From Acidianus manzaensis (GTDB lineage Archaea > Thermoproteota > Thermoprotei_A > Sulfolobales > Sulfolobaceae): a stretch of DNA of 64,000 nucleotides. How positions within the stretch are numbered: the stretch's first letter is position 1; each line of letters starts with the position of its first letter. The translations under genes were made by a program, and so were the position numbers. Below are positions 41,557-50,818 of the stretch, one piece after another. The stretch lies in assembly GCF_002116695.1 (NCBI RefSeq), contig NZ_CP020477.1, forward strand, positions 2,415,001 to 2,479,000. The letters run 5' to 3'. Under the pieces are notes generated by a model that had not been told where the DNA came from, made no database searches, and worked only from the letters and a program-made list of their open reading frames with translations.

Positions 41557-42131
41557 TCAACAATTAGTGATTGCATATTAGAATCAATTAATGATTTAAT
41601 TACATTCTGTATCTAAGAAAATGCATTTACGTAACATCCGTATTAAATAAGAGTGTTAAGAGAATTTTACGTCATTAGTTATTTACAGAAACATTTCCTT
41701 TATCCTCTAGATTAAGGACAAATAATAGGACCATTTAAGTTATTTATACATAGTATCCATAGATTAATCTTACCTTTCAGACGAAATCAGTGAATTTTCT
41801 CCACTACAATTGTAAGACTATTCAGTCTCTAAAAGCTTACTTAACCCTTTAATTAGATGTTCAGATTCACTTATTGTTTTTCTTCTTACAGAAACCATAA
41901 CGTAAAATGTTAGACTAAAGTGATCAACACTGTAATCTATTAATTATAGATAGATGGTAAAGCGCTATTTTTGTCAGGATATTTAGGTATTAGCTTCATT
42001 TTTTATCACTAGTCTAGGATCTTCTCCTCTGGTAATGTAATCGTCTAAATCAGACAAATTGATGCTTTAATCCAGGTTTAATAACTATTCCTACTAAAAA
42101 GAGTCTAGCTACGTATGACGAAAATGGAAAT
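41557..42131. other. Intergenic region with small coding remnants
   Basis: These 575 bases lie between the DUF929 gene and an ATPase. On the minus strand two short in-frame pieces look like coding remnants (separate entry). On the plus strand the frame of the ATPase is open back to a TGA at 42060-42062, through residues NPGLITIPTKKSLATYDENG, but has no standard start before 42132. Confidence 0.5.
41817..42070 (-). pseudogene. Possible scraps of a lost gene
   Basis: Two minus-strand segments without stops read like protein: VRRKTISESEHLIKGLSKLL (within about 41817-41945) and DLDDYITRGEDPRLVIKNEA (within about 41990-42070). They are in different frames and have no starts. They could be remnants of one decayed gene, but I do not recognise a family and chance cannot be excluded. 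Confidence 0.25.
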
Positions 42132-43631
42132 TTGTTACCTTCATGGTTTGATGATAATCGAGTTTATGTAAGAGTTAATACTCCTACTGACATGTTCTTG
42201 TTAGATCTTCCAGAATATAAAGGAAAGGATTCTAGTTTATTTTCCATATTTTTTAGCAAGGAGAGAACAGAAAAATTTGATGTAGTACGAATTAATAACG
42301 AAGATGTTTATATTTCAAAAGACGAAATACCTGTTCCATGCAGAATAGTTATTTATGGTTATCTTGGATCAGGAAATAATGTAATTGGTTTCACACAAAA
42401 TAAAGAAATTATTAAACTAACTTGCGATACACCTAATCAGTCTCAGAACATACCTAACGATGAAAAGAATAGACCACATCCTATAGAAGGAGAAAACAAT
42501 AACAAATTAATCTTTGTGAAAGAAAATGGTGAATGTAAAGAACTAGCCAAATTACCGAGAGATAATTACAAGCTTGTTATTGATGACTCAGGGAAAACAA
42601 TAACGTTTAATCAGAAAATTCTTTTTATGGGCATTACAAAGTCTTTAATAGACTTTACAAAGCCTACTTATATCTATTTTACTAATGCTATCCAACAGCT
42701 TATGATTATTAAAAAAGAATTTCGTGAGATCGATAATTTATCTTCTTATCAAGTTGGATTTTCTCAAATAAAATTAGAGAATTTTAAAGGAATTTTAGAA
42801 GGGGAAATAAAGGATTTACAATTATGTAACGTTATTTTAGGTTCTAATAATGCAGGTAAAACTACACTACTTGAAGCTCTTTATCTGTTAAGCGACATGG
42901 AGCAAAAACCACCGGGTTTTAATAATTCTTTTGAATTACTTAATTATCTTCATGGCAAAACAAGAACCAAAAAGTCAAAAATTGATATAAAATTCTTGTC
43001 AAGATTTTATTCAGGTGACATTAGAATTAAAGGAGATGAAAAATATGTTAATATATATGATGACAGAATTAATATAAATGGAGAAAAATATAAAGATGTT
43101 CAAGACTTAATAGTACCTGAAAAGAAAGAAATAGATACATTATTTTTCTCTCATAGACTTATTATTCCTTATATGAAGTTTATTATTAATAATTGGTCTA
43201 ATCTGAGCAATAGAATAGACATAATTCAGCCTGTTCTTGACCAAATAAATAAGATGAGTAATGAAAAATATATTCTACTCACGTTAGAGCCTTACAATGA
43301 AAATTTAAGCCTTTATATAGTCAGAGAGGATAAAAGAAAGGTAAGATTAAACGATGTTGGAGAAGGTTTTCAGAATTTCATAATCTTCAAATTATTAGTC
43401 TCATACTTTTCACCTTCTATGATTTTGATAGACGATATAGAGAACCACATTAATCCCCTTTTAATGAGTAATTTCATTGAGGAGTTATCTCAGTTAGTTC
43501 ATAAAAACAGACAAGTATTTGTGACTACTCATAACTTACTAGTAGCTAAGAATTTGCTTGAAGGATGTGGTGGAAAAGGAATTATCTTAGATATTGACGA
43601 GAAAGGAAAACTGAAAGAATTAAGTTTCTAA
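42132..43631 (+). CDS. AAA ATPase of the OLD/RecF type with an unknown N-terminal domain
   Basis: This is a protein of about 499 residues from TTG 42132. Residues 1-210 form an unrecognised beta-rich domain. From about 216 there is an ABC-type AAA ATPase: Walker A LGSNNAGKTT (about 237), an ABC-like segment NDVGEGFQNF (about 402), Walker B MILIDDIENH and switch TTHN. The start is uncertain: no TATA box or Shine-Dalgarno site is visible, and the same frame stays open with protein-like residues for 23 codons upstream. The gene may be N-terminally truncated. It may be a solitary defence or repair ATPase. Confidence 0.65.
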   Translation: MLPSWFDDNRVYVRVNTPTDMFLLDLPEYKGKDSSLFSIFFSKERTEKFDVVRINNEDVYISKDEIPVPCRIVIYGYLGSGNNVIGFTQNKEIIKLTCDTPNQSQNIPNDEKNRPHPIEGENNNKLIFVKENGECKELAKLPRDNYKLVIDDSGKTITFNQKILFMGITKSLIDFTKPTYIYFTNAIQQLMIIKKEFREIDNLSSYQVGFSQIKLENFKGILEGEIKDLQLCNVILGSNNAGKTTLLEALYLLSDMEQKPPGFNNSFELLNYLHGKTRTKKSKIDIKFLSRFYSGDIRIKGDEKYVNIYDDRININGEKYKDVQDLIVPEKKEIDTLFFSHRLIIPYMKFIINNWSNLSNRIDIIQPVLDQINKMSNEKYILLTLEPYNENLSLYIVREDKRKVRLNDVGEGFQNFIIFKLLVSYFSPSMILIDDIENHINPLLMSNFIEELSQLVHKNRQVFVTTHNLLVAKNLLEGCGGKGIILDIDEKGKLKELSF

Positions 43632-43878
43632 TCCTATAAATCATATATCCATTCTCACGTGAAATATATTAAAGATTAGCATATTGAGGAAGTGAAATCT
43701 TTAAGTCTTTCTTAGATTACCTAAACAAGAGAAAGCTCAGCACTTATCTGTAAAAATCTCTCTAGACATAATAAGCTTCTGCTCTTACTGAAATAAAAGC
43801 CGTAATAGTTTTAAAAAGGAAAGAATTAATTTCTTTTACCCTTCAAGAATGAATAACTTTATATATTATAGTCCCCTC

Positions 43879-43904
43879 AGACTAGTCCTATGAGACTAGT
43901 CCTA
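43879..43904 (+). repeat. Tandem direct repeat across a start codon
   Basis: AGACTAGTCCTA occurs at 43879-43890 and again at 43893-43904, two bases apart (14-base period). The second copy codes for RLVL just after the ATG at 43890, and the first covers the presumed transcription start. It may be a regulator site or a small duplication. Confidence 0.4.
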
Positions 43905-45059
43905 AAAAGAAAAGAATGTGATGAACTAAGAAATGTTGAGTATTGGTTATTGCTTTACGGTAGAAGAAAAACTGGTAAAACTACATTAATAAAAAATTGC
44001 ATTAAATATGATTATTTTGTAACATTAGCAAACGAAACAGAAGGATTATTAGAAAGCGGTGAAAGAATAAAGATAGAAGAGCTGTTAAAAGAAGTACGTT
44101 CTGAACTTAAAAAAGGAAGCAAAGTAGTTATCGATGAATTTCAAAGATTACCTGAAAAATTTTACGTAGACATTTCCACTTTTGATAAAAGCGGAATTTT
44201 AATTTTGTCCGGCTCTAGTTATGGAATTCTTAATAAAGTCTTTGATAGGAACTCTCCACTTTTAGGGTTAATAACCCCAAAAGAAATTCCAATTATCAGC
44301 TATGAAGAAGTCTTATCCCAACTTGAAGATCCGCTACTTTCTACTCTTTTTAGAGATCCATGGATTATTCCATTTATAAACTCTTATGAAGAATTTGTAA
44401 ACAGAATAAAAGAATTTTCTTTAATTTCAAAAGGATTAATAGGAGAAGTGTTCAAAGAAGAAGAAAGAAGTTTGACAGAAATATATTATCAATTACTCTT
44501 AAGAGTAGCAGAAGGAATTTGGAAAACTTCAGAATTGGCTGGAATTTTACAAGTAAAAGGAGGAGAAGCAACTGTTTCTTCCTTAATGAATAAACTAAGC
44601 AGAATGGGATTGATAAAGAAGATTAGAACTTTAGGAAAAGAATACTATTATAGACACGTTTCTCCAGTAATTTCCTTGTCCTTATATGCTGAATCAAAAT
44701 ATTTGATTACAGAAAGAGACGTCAGAGTACATGAATTACCCATAGGGTTAGAAGTCCAATTTTCTATAGGCGAAATGATCAGTAAATATTATGGAGGAGA
44801 TTTCGTTTACTCTCCAAAAGAAGATATTGATATTATAGTTATGAATAGAAAGAAAAGAATTATAGCGTTCGAGGTTAAAATGGGAGAAATAACCAAATCA
44901 GAAGCTAAGGAAGCAATAAAGAAAATGAGTAAAGTTGCGGAAAAAGTAGGGTTGATAAGCTTGAAAGATAAACCCCCAGAAATTGGTGATGTTTCAATAG
45001 GCCCTAAGGAACTGATAGAAATTTCTAAAGAATTAAACAAGAAAAAAGAAGAGAAATAG
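43890..45059 (+). CDS. Archaeal AAA ATPase, AAA_14/DUF234 type
   Basis: This is a 389-residue ATPase of a family common in archaeal genomes and mobile regions. Walker A GRRKTGKTTL (about 24-33), Walker B VVIDEFQRLP and sensor ILSGSS are followed by a winged-helix part (KVKGGEATVSSLMNKLSRMG) and a C-terminal PD-(D/E)xK-like end (EDIDIIVMNRKKRIIAFEVK). D-x(n)-E-x-K in this last part matches a nuclease-type core, as in DUF234. TATA box TTTATATATTATA lies about 26 bases before the ATG. Function unknown. Confidence 0.75.
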   Translation: MRLVLKRKECDELRNVEYWLLLYGRRKTGKTTLIKNCIKYDYFVTLANETEGLLESGERIKIEELLKEVRSELKKGSKVVIDEFQRLPEKFYVDISTFDKSGILILSGSSYGILNKVFDRNSPLLGLITPKEIPIISYEEVLSQLEDPLLSTLFRDPWIIPFINSYEEFVNRIKEFSLISKGLIGEVFKEEERSLTEIYYQLLLRVAEGIWKTSELAGILQVKGGEATVSSLMNKLSRMGLIKKIRTLGKEYYYRHVSPVISLSLYAESKYLITERDVRVHELPIGLEVQFSIGEMISKYYGGDFVYSPKEDIDIIVMNRKKRIIAFEVKMGEITKSEAKEAIKKMSKVAEKVGLISLKDKPPEIGDVSIGPKELIEISKELNKKKEEK

Positions 45060-45285
45060 ATACTAGGAATTTTTAGTTCTATATTGAGAGTTAAGTTCTT
45101 GAAAGCAGTTTACGAGTAAGTTTAAGCTTATTCTGATTAACTAATCACACTCTTTTAACTGTTTATTATAAAATTCATACTTTATTGAATCTTTTTGATC
45201 AGACTGATTAATTTCCTTTATAATTATGAAATTGATTCTGTTTTTTGTCTTTAAAATCTTGAAGATAGAAGTAGAAAATAAACGT

Positions 45286-46785
45286 TTAAATAAGTATTCT
45301 TAATAATTCTCTTTCATAGACTACTGTAACTAATCTATCATCTTTGTCAACTACAGCAATTACCGGAGCTTCAGTCTCTCTAAAATTCCTTATAACATCA
45401 ATAACCTTAGACTTCTCGTCCATTATGTCAACATCATATTTGTCTAAATCCCTAACCTTAAGAGTCTCATACTCTGAAGGATCAATTTCTATAATTTGAG
45501 TAACAGAAATGTATCCTATAGGTCTATTATCTTCATCAACTACTACTAACGCCCTATATCCATTAGCAGACATTTTACTTATAACCTCTCTTAGAGTTTC
45601 ATCTTCCTTGGCCACAATCATATTACTAACAACTTTTCCTATTTCCTGCGTATAGTATATCTTTTCTTTCCTTTGAGTCTTAGGCTTTCCATATCTAAAT
45701 CTAAAAATTAGAGGAACAATCAAAGATGATAAAGCAATAGCCAAAGAAGAAAAAGAATAAGCAAAAGGCGAAATCAAACCAGCGGTTACAGCAGTTATAA
45801 GTAAGGATACATCAACGCCACCTTTTACAGAAGTCCCTAAAGAATTTATTATCCTATCCCAACCATAAAAATTCGAAGAAACAAAACCTGAAGCAATTTT
45901 AGATCCCAAAACTACTGCCAAAATAATTCCAGAGATTATAAGCAAATTCAAACTAATTCTCACGAAATATAAGCCTATACTGACGAAAAACAAAGGCTCA
46001 AAAAACCCATAAGTAAAACCATGTAACCTTTCAAGAATCTGAGGTCTATCCTTTAAGTAATCTCTAAGCAGAAAACCCAGAAAAAGCGCAGTAATTGCAG
46101 AATTAAAATCATACAATTCAGCTATAAATCCAACTATCAAAATTAGGGATATAATACTAGCAAATTCTATTTCTCTTACCTTAATGTATTTCTCTATCAA
46201 CTCCAATGTTCTAGCGATTGACTTTCCCAAAGCAAATATCATTACGACTAATATAGCTATACCAACAATACTGGAAGTCCTAAAATTAGAATAAAATAAA
46301 GCAAATATTATTACAGAAATTATTTCATTAATCATAGATTGATAAAAGATAGAAATTCCAATCTTTTCCTTAACAATATTCAAATCAATTAATAACCTAG
46401 TTAAAGGACCAACACTAGTCATAGCTAAAGGTATTAAAATCAGAGGAGAAAATTCATGCAAATAATATAAAGTAAAACCAATAGCGACGATTGGTATTAC
46501 CAATTCTATATCTGCAGAAATTAAGTCCTTAAGATTAAGCTTTATCCCTTCACCTAACTCCTCAGCACCAGCCAAAAATAAGAGAAAAACTATACCTAGG
46601 GACGTTATGAAAGAAATTATAACATTAATCTTTACGATATCAAGAACACCTTGACCTAGAATTATTCCTACAAATATTGGTCCAATAAACCTAACTAAGT
46701 TAAGCCTGCCTAACGCTTCTTCAGCTAACTTAGCCAGAATTAACATTATTCCGATGTAGAGTAAGCTTATTACTGAAATACTCAT
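45286..46785 (-). CDS. Kef/CPA2-type cation:proton antiporter with CBS domains
   Basis: This 499-residue protein has about 12 membrane segments (GPIFVGIILGQG, FLLFLAGAEEL, SVGPLTRLLIDL) typical of CPA2 antiporters. Its C-terminal cytoplasmic part has two CBS domains (about 380-499: VSNMIVAKEDETLREVI and KYDVDIMDEKSKVIDVI). CBS pairs bind adenosine nucleotides and probably gate the transporter. Potassium or sodium exchange for protons would help pH control in an acidophile. The TATA-like CATTTAAGC lies about 27 bases before the ATG. Confidence 0.85.
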   Translation of the reverse strand: MSISVISLLYIGIMLILAKLAEEALGRLNLVRFIGPIFVGIILGQGVLDIVKINVIISFITSLGIVFLLFLAGAEELGEGIKLNLKDLISADIELVIPIVAIGFTLYYLHEFSPLILIPLAMTSVGPLTRLLIDLNIVKEKIGISIFYQSMINEIISVIIFALFYSNFRTSSIVGIAILVVMIFALGKSIARTLELIEKYIKVREIEFASIISLILIVGFIAELYDFNSAITALFLGFLLRDYLKDRPQILERLHGFTYGFFEPLFFVSIGLYFVRISLNLLIISGIILAVVLGSKIASGFVSSNFYGWDRIINSLGTSVKGGVDVSLLITAVTAGLISPFAYSFSSLAIALSSLIVPLIFRFRYGKPKTQRKEKIYYTQEIGKVVSNMIVAKEDETLREVISKMSANGYRALVVVDEDNRPIGYISVTQIIEIDPSEYETLKVRDLDKYDVDIMDEKSKVIDVIRNFRETEAPVIAVVDKDDRLVTVVYERELLRILI

Positions 46786-47261
46786 GATCCATATCTCGCA
46801 TGTTAGCTTAAATGCTTATACTTAATATAAATTTAAAAAATAATAGAAGAGACTTAATTATAATTTTAGTTTGTTTTGAACACTTTCAATTCTTTTATAA
46901 AATTCTGTAGATAGATATTAATTTTACATGCATATTTTTCTCCAAATAAAGATATAAATAAGTTGAGTTTATGAAAATAACTTTCTAACAAAGAGCTGTT
47001 AACTTCAGCAAGCCTAAACTAGTAAATTAAATCTGCTACTTCCCTAAGAGCTTTGATAACACTTAGAGATTAACGAATCATAGATCCTTTCCTTACAGTT
47101 TGTTTTTACGCTAAATAAAATTGTATTAAATTAATTTTCCGCCATCGGAATTATTCCGTTACCGGAAATTTAAAATCCTTATAGTTATAAAGCAGACTCA
47201 GACTACTTAAATACTCTTACATTTGTAAGACATAGCATACTATTACACATTATTTAGCCTA
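46786..47261. other. Intergenic region with nested inverted repeats
   Basis: These 476 bases lie between the antiporter start and the end of the nuclease-like gene, both on the minus strand. They include the nested palindromes at 47136-47168 and a hairpin CTTAC-ATTT-GTAAG (47216-47229). A short minus-strand run KALREVADLIY (about 47024-47060) may be a gene scrap. No complete gene is present. Confidence 0.5.
47136..47168. repeat. Nested inverted repeats built from a CGGAA half-site
   Basis: TTTCCG (47136-47141) pairs with CGGAAA (47163-47168). Between them lies CGGAATTATTCCG (47146-47158), itself a perfect palindrome around a T. Four CGGAA half-sites in alternating direction at regular spacing fit a site for a dimer pair or tetramer, or a folded RNA. 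The site is about 350 bases before the antiporter start. Confidence 0.45.
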
Positions 47262-48167
47262 TCAAATTTTATTTCTCATTTCTTGTAAGCTAGAGAGGAA
47301 TTTCTTTTTGACACTCAAGTTAAGATATGGATTTTGATTTGCTTCCAATATTACTTTCCCGTTTATCAATATTATTCCAATAGGTGTAAGCTTTGAAATT
47401 AAATACGCTCTAGAGTCTTTCGGTTCATCTGGTAAAAGTATGTAAACTTTATCACAGAATCCTCCTTGATTTTCGATCTCATTTATCAAATAATACATTG
47501 CCTCTCCTAAAGCAGTGTATAAATTCTTAGTTTCAGAAGAAGATTTTGCTTCAAAGCATAACACTTCCTCTCCTTTAACAGCAATTAAATCAATATCTGG
47601 GAATGCAATAATTGATTTAAATCTGGGTATTTCCTTTACATTTTTAAAGCAGGAGTATCCCTTGGACTTTAACATACTAGCAAATTCTCTAATGATTTCA
47701 CTCTCACTTCTTGGTGCCTTCTTTTTACCTTCAGTAATTTGCAAAAGATTAAGAAAGGAACAGTTGTTACTTAGTCGCTCAAGAAACTGAGTTACTTCAT
47801 CATTTTGAAAGACTGGATTACCCTTAAGTCCTACAATCACTTTCTCTCCGTAGAAAACGAATAAAGAGAAGGAAAGATCTTTATTCTTCCCACTTTTGAA
47901 CTTATCTCTTGGATTTTTAATTGAAACATTTATTCCGTTTTCAAAGAGGATTTGCAGGTTATCTTGTAATAAATAATTATTTTCAAGATAGTTAGTATAA
48001 AATGATTTCTCTACCTCAATACTTAAGTCCCTACTTTCTACTTCTATTCCACATTTCTCTTTAACTGTTTGCAACATTTTCTCTATCTTTGCATCATACT
48101 GAACAAATATTGAGATTGAAAGAGGAATTTCAGTGTAAGTAGATCTAAAGTACAGTAGCTTAAACAC
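47262..48167 (-). CDS. PD-(D/E)xK nuclease-like protein
   Basis: This is a 301-residue protein with GTG start. The C-terminal half has a restriction-endonuclease-type core: E161 region (SESEIIREF), D191/D193 in FPDIDLIAV and E206-x-K208 in LCFEAKSS, then a helix EAMYYLIN. The N-terminal 150 residues are an unknown beta-rich domain. The spacing D-x(12)-ExK is normal for this fold. A promoter-like TTTTTAAACT lies about 25 bases before the start. It is alone in its transcription unit and resembles accessory or defence nucleases. Confidence 0.65.
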   Translation of the reverse strand: MFKLLYFRSTYTEIPLSISIFVQYDAKIEKMLQTVKEKCGIEVESRDLSIEVEKSFYTNYLENNYLLQDNLQILFENGINVSIKNPRDKFKSGKNKDLSFSLFVFYGEKVIVGLKGNPVFQNDEVTQFLERLSNNCSFLNLLQITEGKKKAPRSESEIIREFASMLKSKGYSCFKNVKEIPRFKSIIAFPDIDLIAVKGEEVLCFEAKSSSETKNLYTALGEAMYYLINEIENQGGFCDKVYILLPDEPKDSRAYLISKLTPIGIILINGKVILEANQNPYLNLSVKKKFLSSLQEMRNKI

Positions 48168-48401
48168 AAATAAATAAGGAGCAATGGAGTTTAAAAATAC
48201 CTTATTTCAATTGAGTTCAGTTTCAATAATAAGTTTCAGTGTAAATATCTCAAACAATATAAAAATTATTATTCATAATTAAGATTTCATCTTACAATTT
48301 AATAGAAGATGACGCAGTTTTAGTGACTAAAAATGTAAAGATAATATAAAGTAAAGCAACTTCTATTTTTTAGAGAGTTTTAAAGTTATAAACTAATATC
48401 A

Positions 48402-48746
48402 TTATTTATCATAATCTTTTTCAATAAATCCATTTCTAATATTCCAAAACAGTTTGGAATCTTTAGGTAATCTATCTTTTTCCTCCTCATCAAGAACTAT
48501 ATAATCAACTCTACCAGATATATACTTTGAAATCATATTCATCCTTTCAAATACGGTTAATTTTTTAATTCCTCTCAATACAAATACAAGATCAATATCA
48601 CTAGAATCTAAGTAATCACATCTAGCTCTACTTCCAAAAATATAAACTTCAGTTAGAGGTAAATCTTTAGCTATTTTCAATACTATGTTCTTGGCTAGAT
48701 CTATCATTTTTTTCTGACTTTCTATTGCACTTTTTCCTTTACCCAT
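48402..48746 (-). CDS. mntA: MNT-domain nucleotidyltransferase (antitoxin of HEPN-MNT pair)
   Basis: This 114-residue minimal nucleotidyltransferase has the full motif GSRARCDYLDSSDIDL: G38-S39 and D50, D52. In MntA/HepT systems this enzyme adds AMP units to the HEPN toxin and silences it. It overlaps the HEPN gene by 25 bases and lies downstream of it. The gene order (HEPN then MNT) is the usual one. Confidence 0.85.
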   Translation of the reverse strand: MGKGKSAIESQKKMIDLAKNIVLKIAKDLPLTEVYIFGSRARCDYLDSSDIDLVFVLRGIKKLTVFERMNMISKYISGRVDYIVLDEEEKDRLPKDSKLFWNIRNGFIEKDYDK

Positions 48747-49105
48747 TGTATCACCTCCTTAGCTCTCTTCAATAAATCTGTAGCCATGCTCTTACTGTAT
48801 TGCTTGGCTGGTACTCCATTAGCAGCATCTGGATATCTTGATATAATAAAATGAGGTGATAGAATCATTGCATCTTCCTTAATATTTTGGGGAACCGAAA
48901 CTCCCTCATTTTCAATTAGCTCTACAAGTTCAGTTAGGGAATTCATATCAGGGTCTTTGCCTAAATGTAGAAGCAACGCCTTTAGAATTTTTTCTACAGC
49001 TTGTTGGGAATAATATGCTGAGGCAAAGTATTTTCCGTTGTTAAGCAAGATCTCAGAAGCACTTAGATCCTCGTTAGCTTGAGCAATCCAATCAGTGTAT
49101 TTCAT
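48722..49105 (-). CDS. HEPN-domain protein (partner of MNT)
   Basis: This 127-residue helical protein has the HEPN pattern: WIAQANEDLSASEILLNNGKY, then ASAYYSQQAVEKILKALLLH. I do not find the Rx4-6H motif that most HEPN ribonucleases need. In this branch the region reads SRYPDAANGVPAKQY, with arginine but no histidine. It may be inactive as RNase or belong to the subgroup without that motif. A 15-base palindrome lies 10 bases before its start. Confidence 0.8.
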   Translation of the reverse strand: MKYTDWIAQANEDLSASEILLNNGKYFASAYYSQQAVEKILKALLLHLGKDPDMNSLTELVELIENEGVSVPQNIKEDAMILSPHFIISRYPDAANGVPAKQYSKSMATDLLKRAKEVIQWVKEKVQ

Positions 49106-49114
49106 ATTAATATC

Positions 49115-49129
49115 TTATTGTAACAATAA
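49115..49129. promoter_or_regulatory. Palindrome before the HEPN-MNT pair (operator candidate)
   Basis: TTATTGT-A-ACAATAA is a perfect inverted repeat with a one-base centre. It is 10 bases upstream of the HEPN start (49105, minus strand). Toxin-antitoxin pairs are often controlled through such a site, but neither protein has a known DNA-binding domain. Confidence 0.45.
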
Positions 49130-49340
49130 AAAATAAACTAATTCTTATCGTTACTTCAAGTCCTCATCTACTTTAGAATTGGATTATCTCCTTATACCAA
49201 TTAAGAAAAAAGAGAAATATTAATCTGAAACAAAAACTATTTGTTGAGTCTTCTTCTTATCGATCATCTATTTTATAATATCAATAGAAGTTTTCAAGTT
49301 CCAAATACAATCTACTTATAAACTTCTCCTTTATATATTT

Positions 49341-49701
49341 TCATCTAAGAAGATCTAAAATATTTCTTAATTTATCCAATCTACTATAATTATAATATAT
49401 AATCTCTATATTCCCAAGTTTAGCGTTTCTTCTTAAAGTTTCAAGGTTCGCGGTTACTGGGTCTTCTTCACTGTAAATAAAAAGAGACTTAATTGTTTTT
49501 CCTTCTTTTATCTTTTTTATAGATTTTTCCAATTGTTTTGTTGCTTCAAAAAAGTTTACTCTTACTATCTTTTATTTCAATCAATATTGGATTAGAAAGT
49601 CCATTTTTAGTCTTTTCTACGCAATAAGCATCAGCACCTTCTCCGAAAATCCAGTCAAGCTTGACCCAAATGTAATTTTCATTCTGAATTATTGGTAGCA
49701 T
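49341..49701 (-). pseudogene. PD-(D/E)xK-like small nuclease gene broken by one frameshift
   Basis: From ATG 49701 the frame reads MLPIIQNENYIWVKLDWIF, then FGEGADAYCVEK and NPILIEIKDSKSKLF, and stops in a run of six T (minus strand; 49548-49553). Dropping one T restores FEATKQLEKSIKKIKEGKT and the rest to the stop at 49341, about 119 residues in all. D in GADAY with E-x-K in LIEIK forms a PD-(D/E)xK core. The gene overlaps the end of the ATPase gene at 49679 by 23 bases, so it was its partner. It may be a true mutation, a sequencing error in the T run, or a programmed shift. Confidence 0.65.
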
Positions 49702-50818
49702 TACTAGATTCCTCGAAATTTCCGTTAAGCATTTCTTCTATAGTTTCATTTTCAATAGGTAAAATTGTCTCTAAGTTTTCTAATAAACCATTTTCATAAA
49801 CCTTTCTTTCCTCAGCTACACCTTTTACTATTTCATAGATTTTGACTTTTTCTCTCAATAAATATCCTAACACCACGGGTATCCATACGGAGTGGGTAGT
49901 TATAAATAATTTTTTATTAAATTTTGCTATCTCCTTACCGACTTTAATCTGAGCGTCTGAATGAAGATTTATCTCAGGCTCTTCAATAATTAATCCTTTA
50001 ATTGAAGGATGATTCGAAAATGCTTTAACCAAACTATACTGGTAAACTCCACTTGAAACAGCAGTGCCTATATTTTTATTATCCTTAAACACATCAAACC
50101 TTAACTGATTAGTTAAATCCCTACTTATAACAACCTTATGTCCTAGCACATCGAATTCTCCAGAGTAAACCCATCTTAAAGGATCTAAAATTAATGACTT
50201 TAACGGTTTGATAGGGTTAGGTGAGAAAACTGAAAAATTAATAAGCGGAAGCAAAGAAGGCAAGGCCATTCTTTCAGCGCTTAAATAAACAGAAGGGTAC
50301 CATTCAGTGGAAAAGAATCTTTCTACTAAGACGGAAATGAACATTGATTTAATTTCTGTTATGTTACCCTTTACATGAATAGTTATATCTTTGGAAATAA
50401 ATAAAGATATATTATCTTTATCTTTTGTTATTTCTAAAGAAAAACTATCTTGTTTAACCTCTATCTCATTAGAACCTAATTTTAAAGTATATTTATCTGT
50501 AGATATTTCTGAATTATCTCCAAATACTGAAGGATCAACAATTTTTTCCAAATTAGATTTAAGTACTTTAATTATCCTTTCTTTATTATCCTCGACAATC
50601 TTCTGAATATTTATTTCTACTTTATTTTCATCAAAGTTCACTTCACCCGATAAGGGAGGAAGAGAAGAAAACGGTGGTCCAAAAGGAGAAATAACAAAAT
50701 AGAAAAGAGAAGATAATATCGTTTTTCCGGACGAATTAGGTCCTACAATCACTACTTTATCCCCAAACTCTAAATGCACATCCTCAATAGGACCTACCTT
50801 CTTAACTTCAAATTTCAT
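49679..50818 (-). CDS. AAA ATPase of the OLD/RecF type
   Basis: This is a 379-residue ABC-type AAA ATPase. Walker A VGPNSSGKTILS (about 30-41), Walker B GLIIEEPEINLH (about 278-290) and switch TTHS are clear. Middle region is an insert of about 150 residues. No TOPRIM domain is attached, unlike OLD nucleases. Instead a small PD-(D/E)xK-like gene overlaps its 3' end, so the pair could form an ATPase-nuclease defence module. Confidence 0.8.
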   Translation of the reverse strand: MKFEVKKVGPIEDVHLEFGDKVVIVGPNSSGKTILSSLFYFVISPFGPPFSSLPPLSGEVNFDENKVEINIQKIVEDNKERIIKVLKSNLEKIVDPSVFGDNSEISTDKYTLKLGSNEIEVKQDSFSLEITKDKDNISLFISKDITIHVKGNITEIKSMFISVLVERFFSTEWYPSVYLSAERMALPSLLPLINFSVFSPNPIKPLKSLILDPLRWVYSGEFDVLGHKVVISRDLTNQLRFDVFKDNKNIGTAVSSGVYQYSLVKAFSNHPSIKGLIIEEPEINLHSDAQIKVGKEIAKFNKKLFITTHSVWIPVVLGYLLREKVKIYEIVKGVAEERKVYENGLLENLETILPIENETIEEMLNGNFEESSNATNNSE

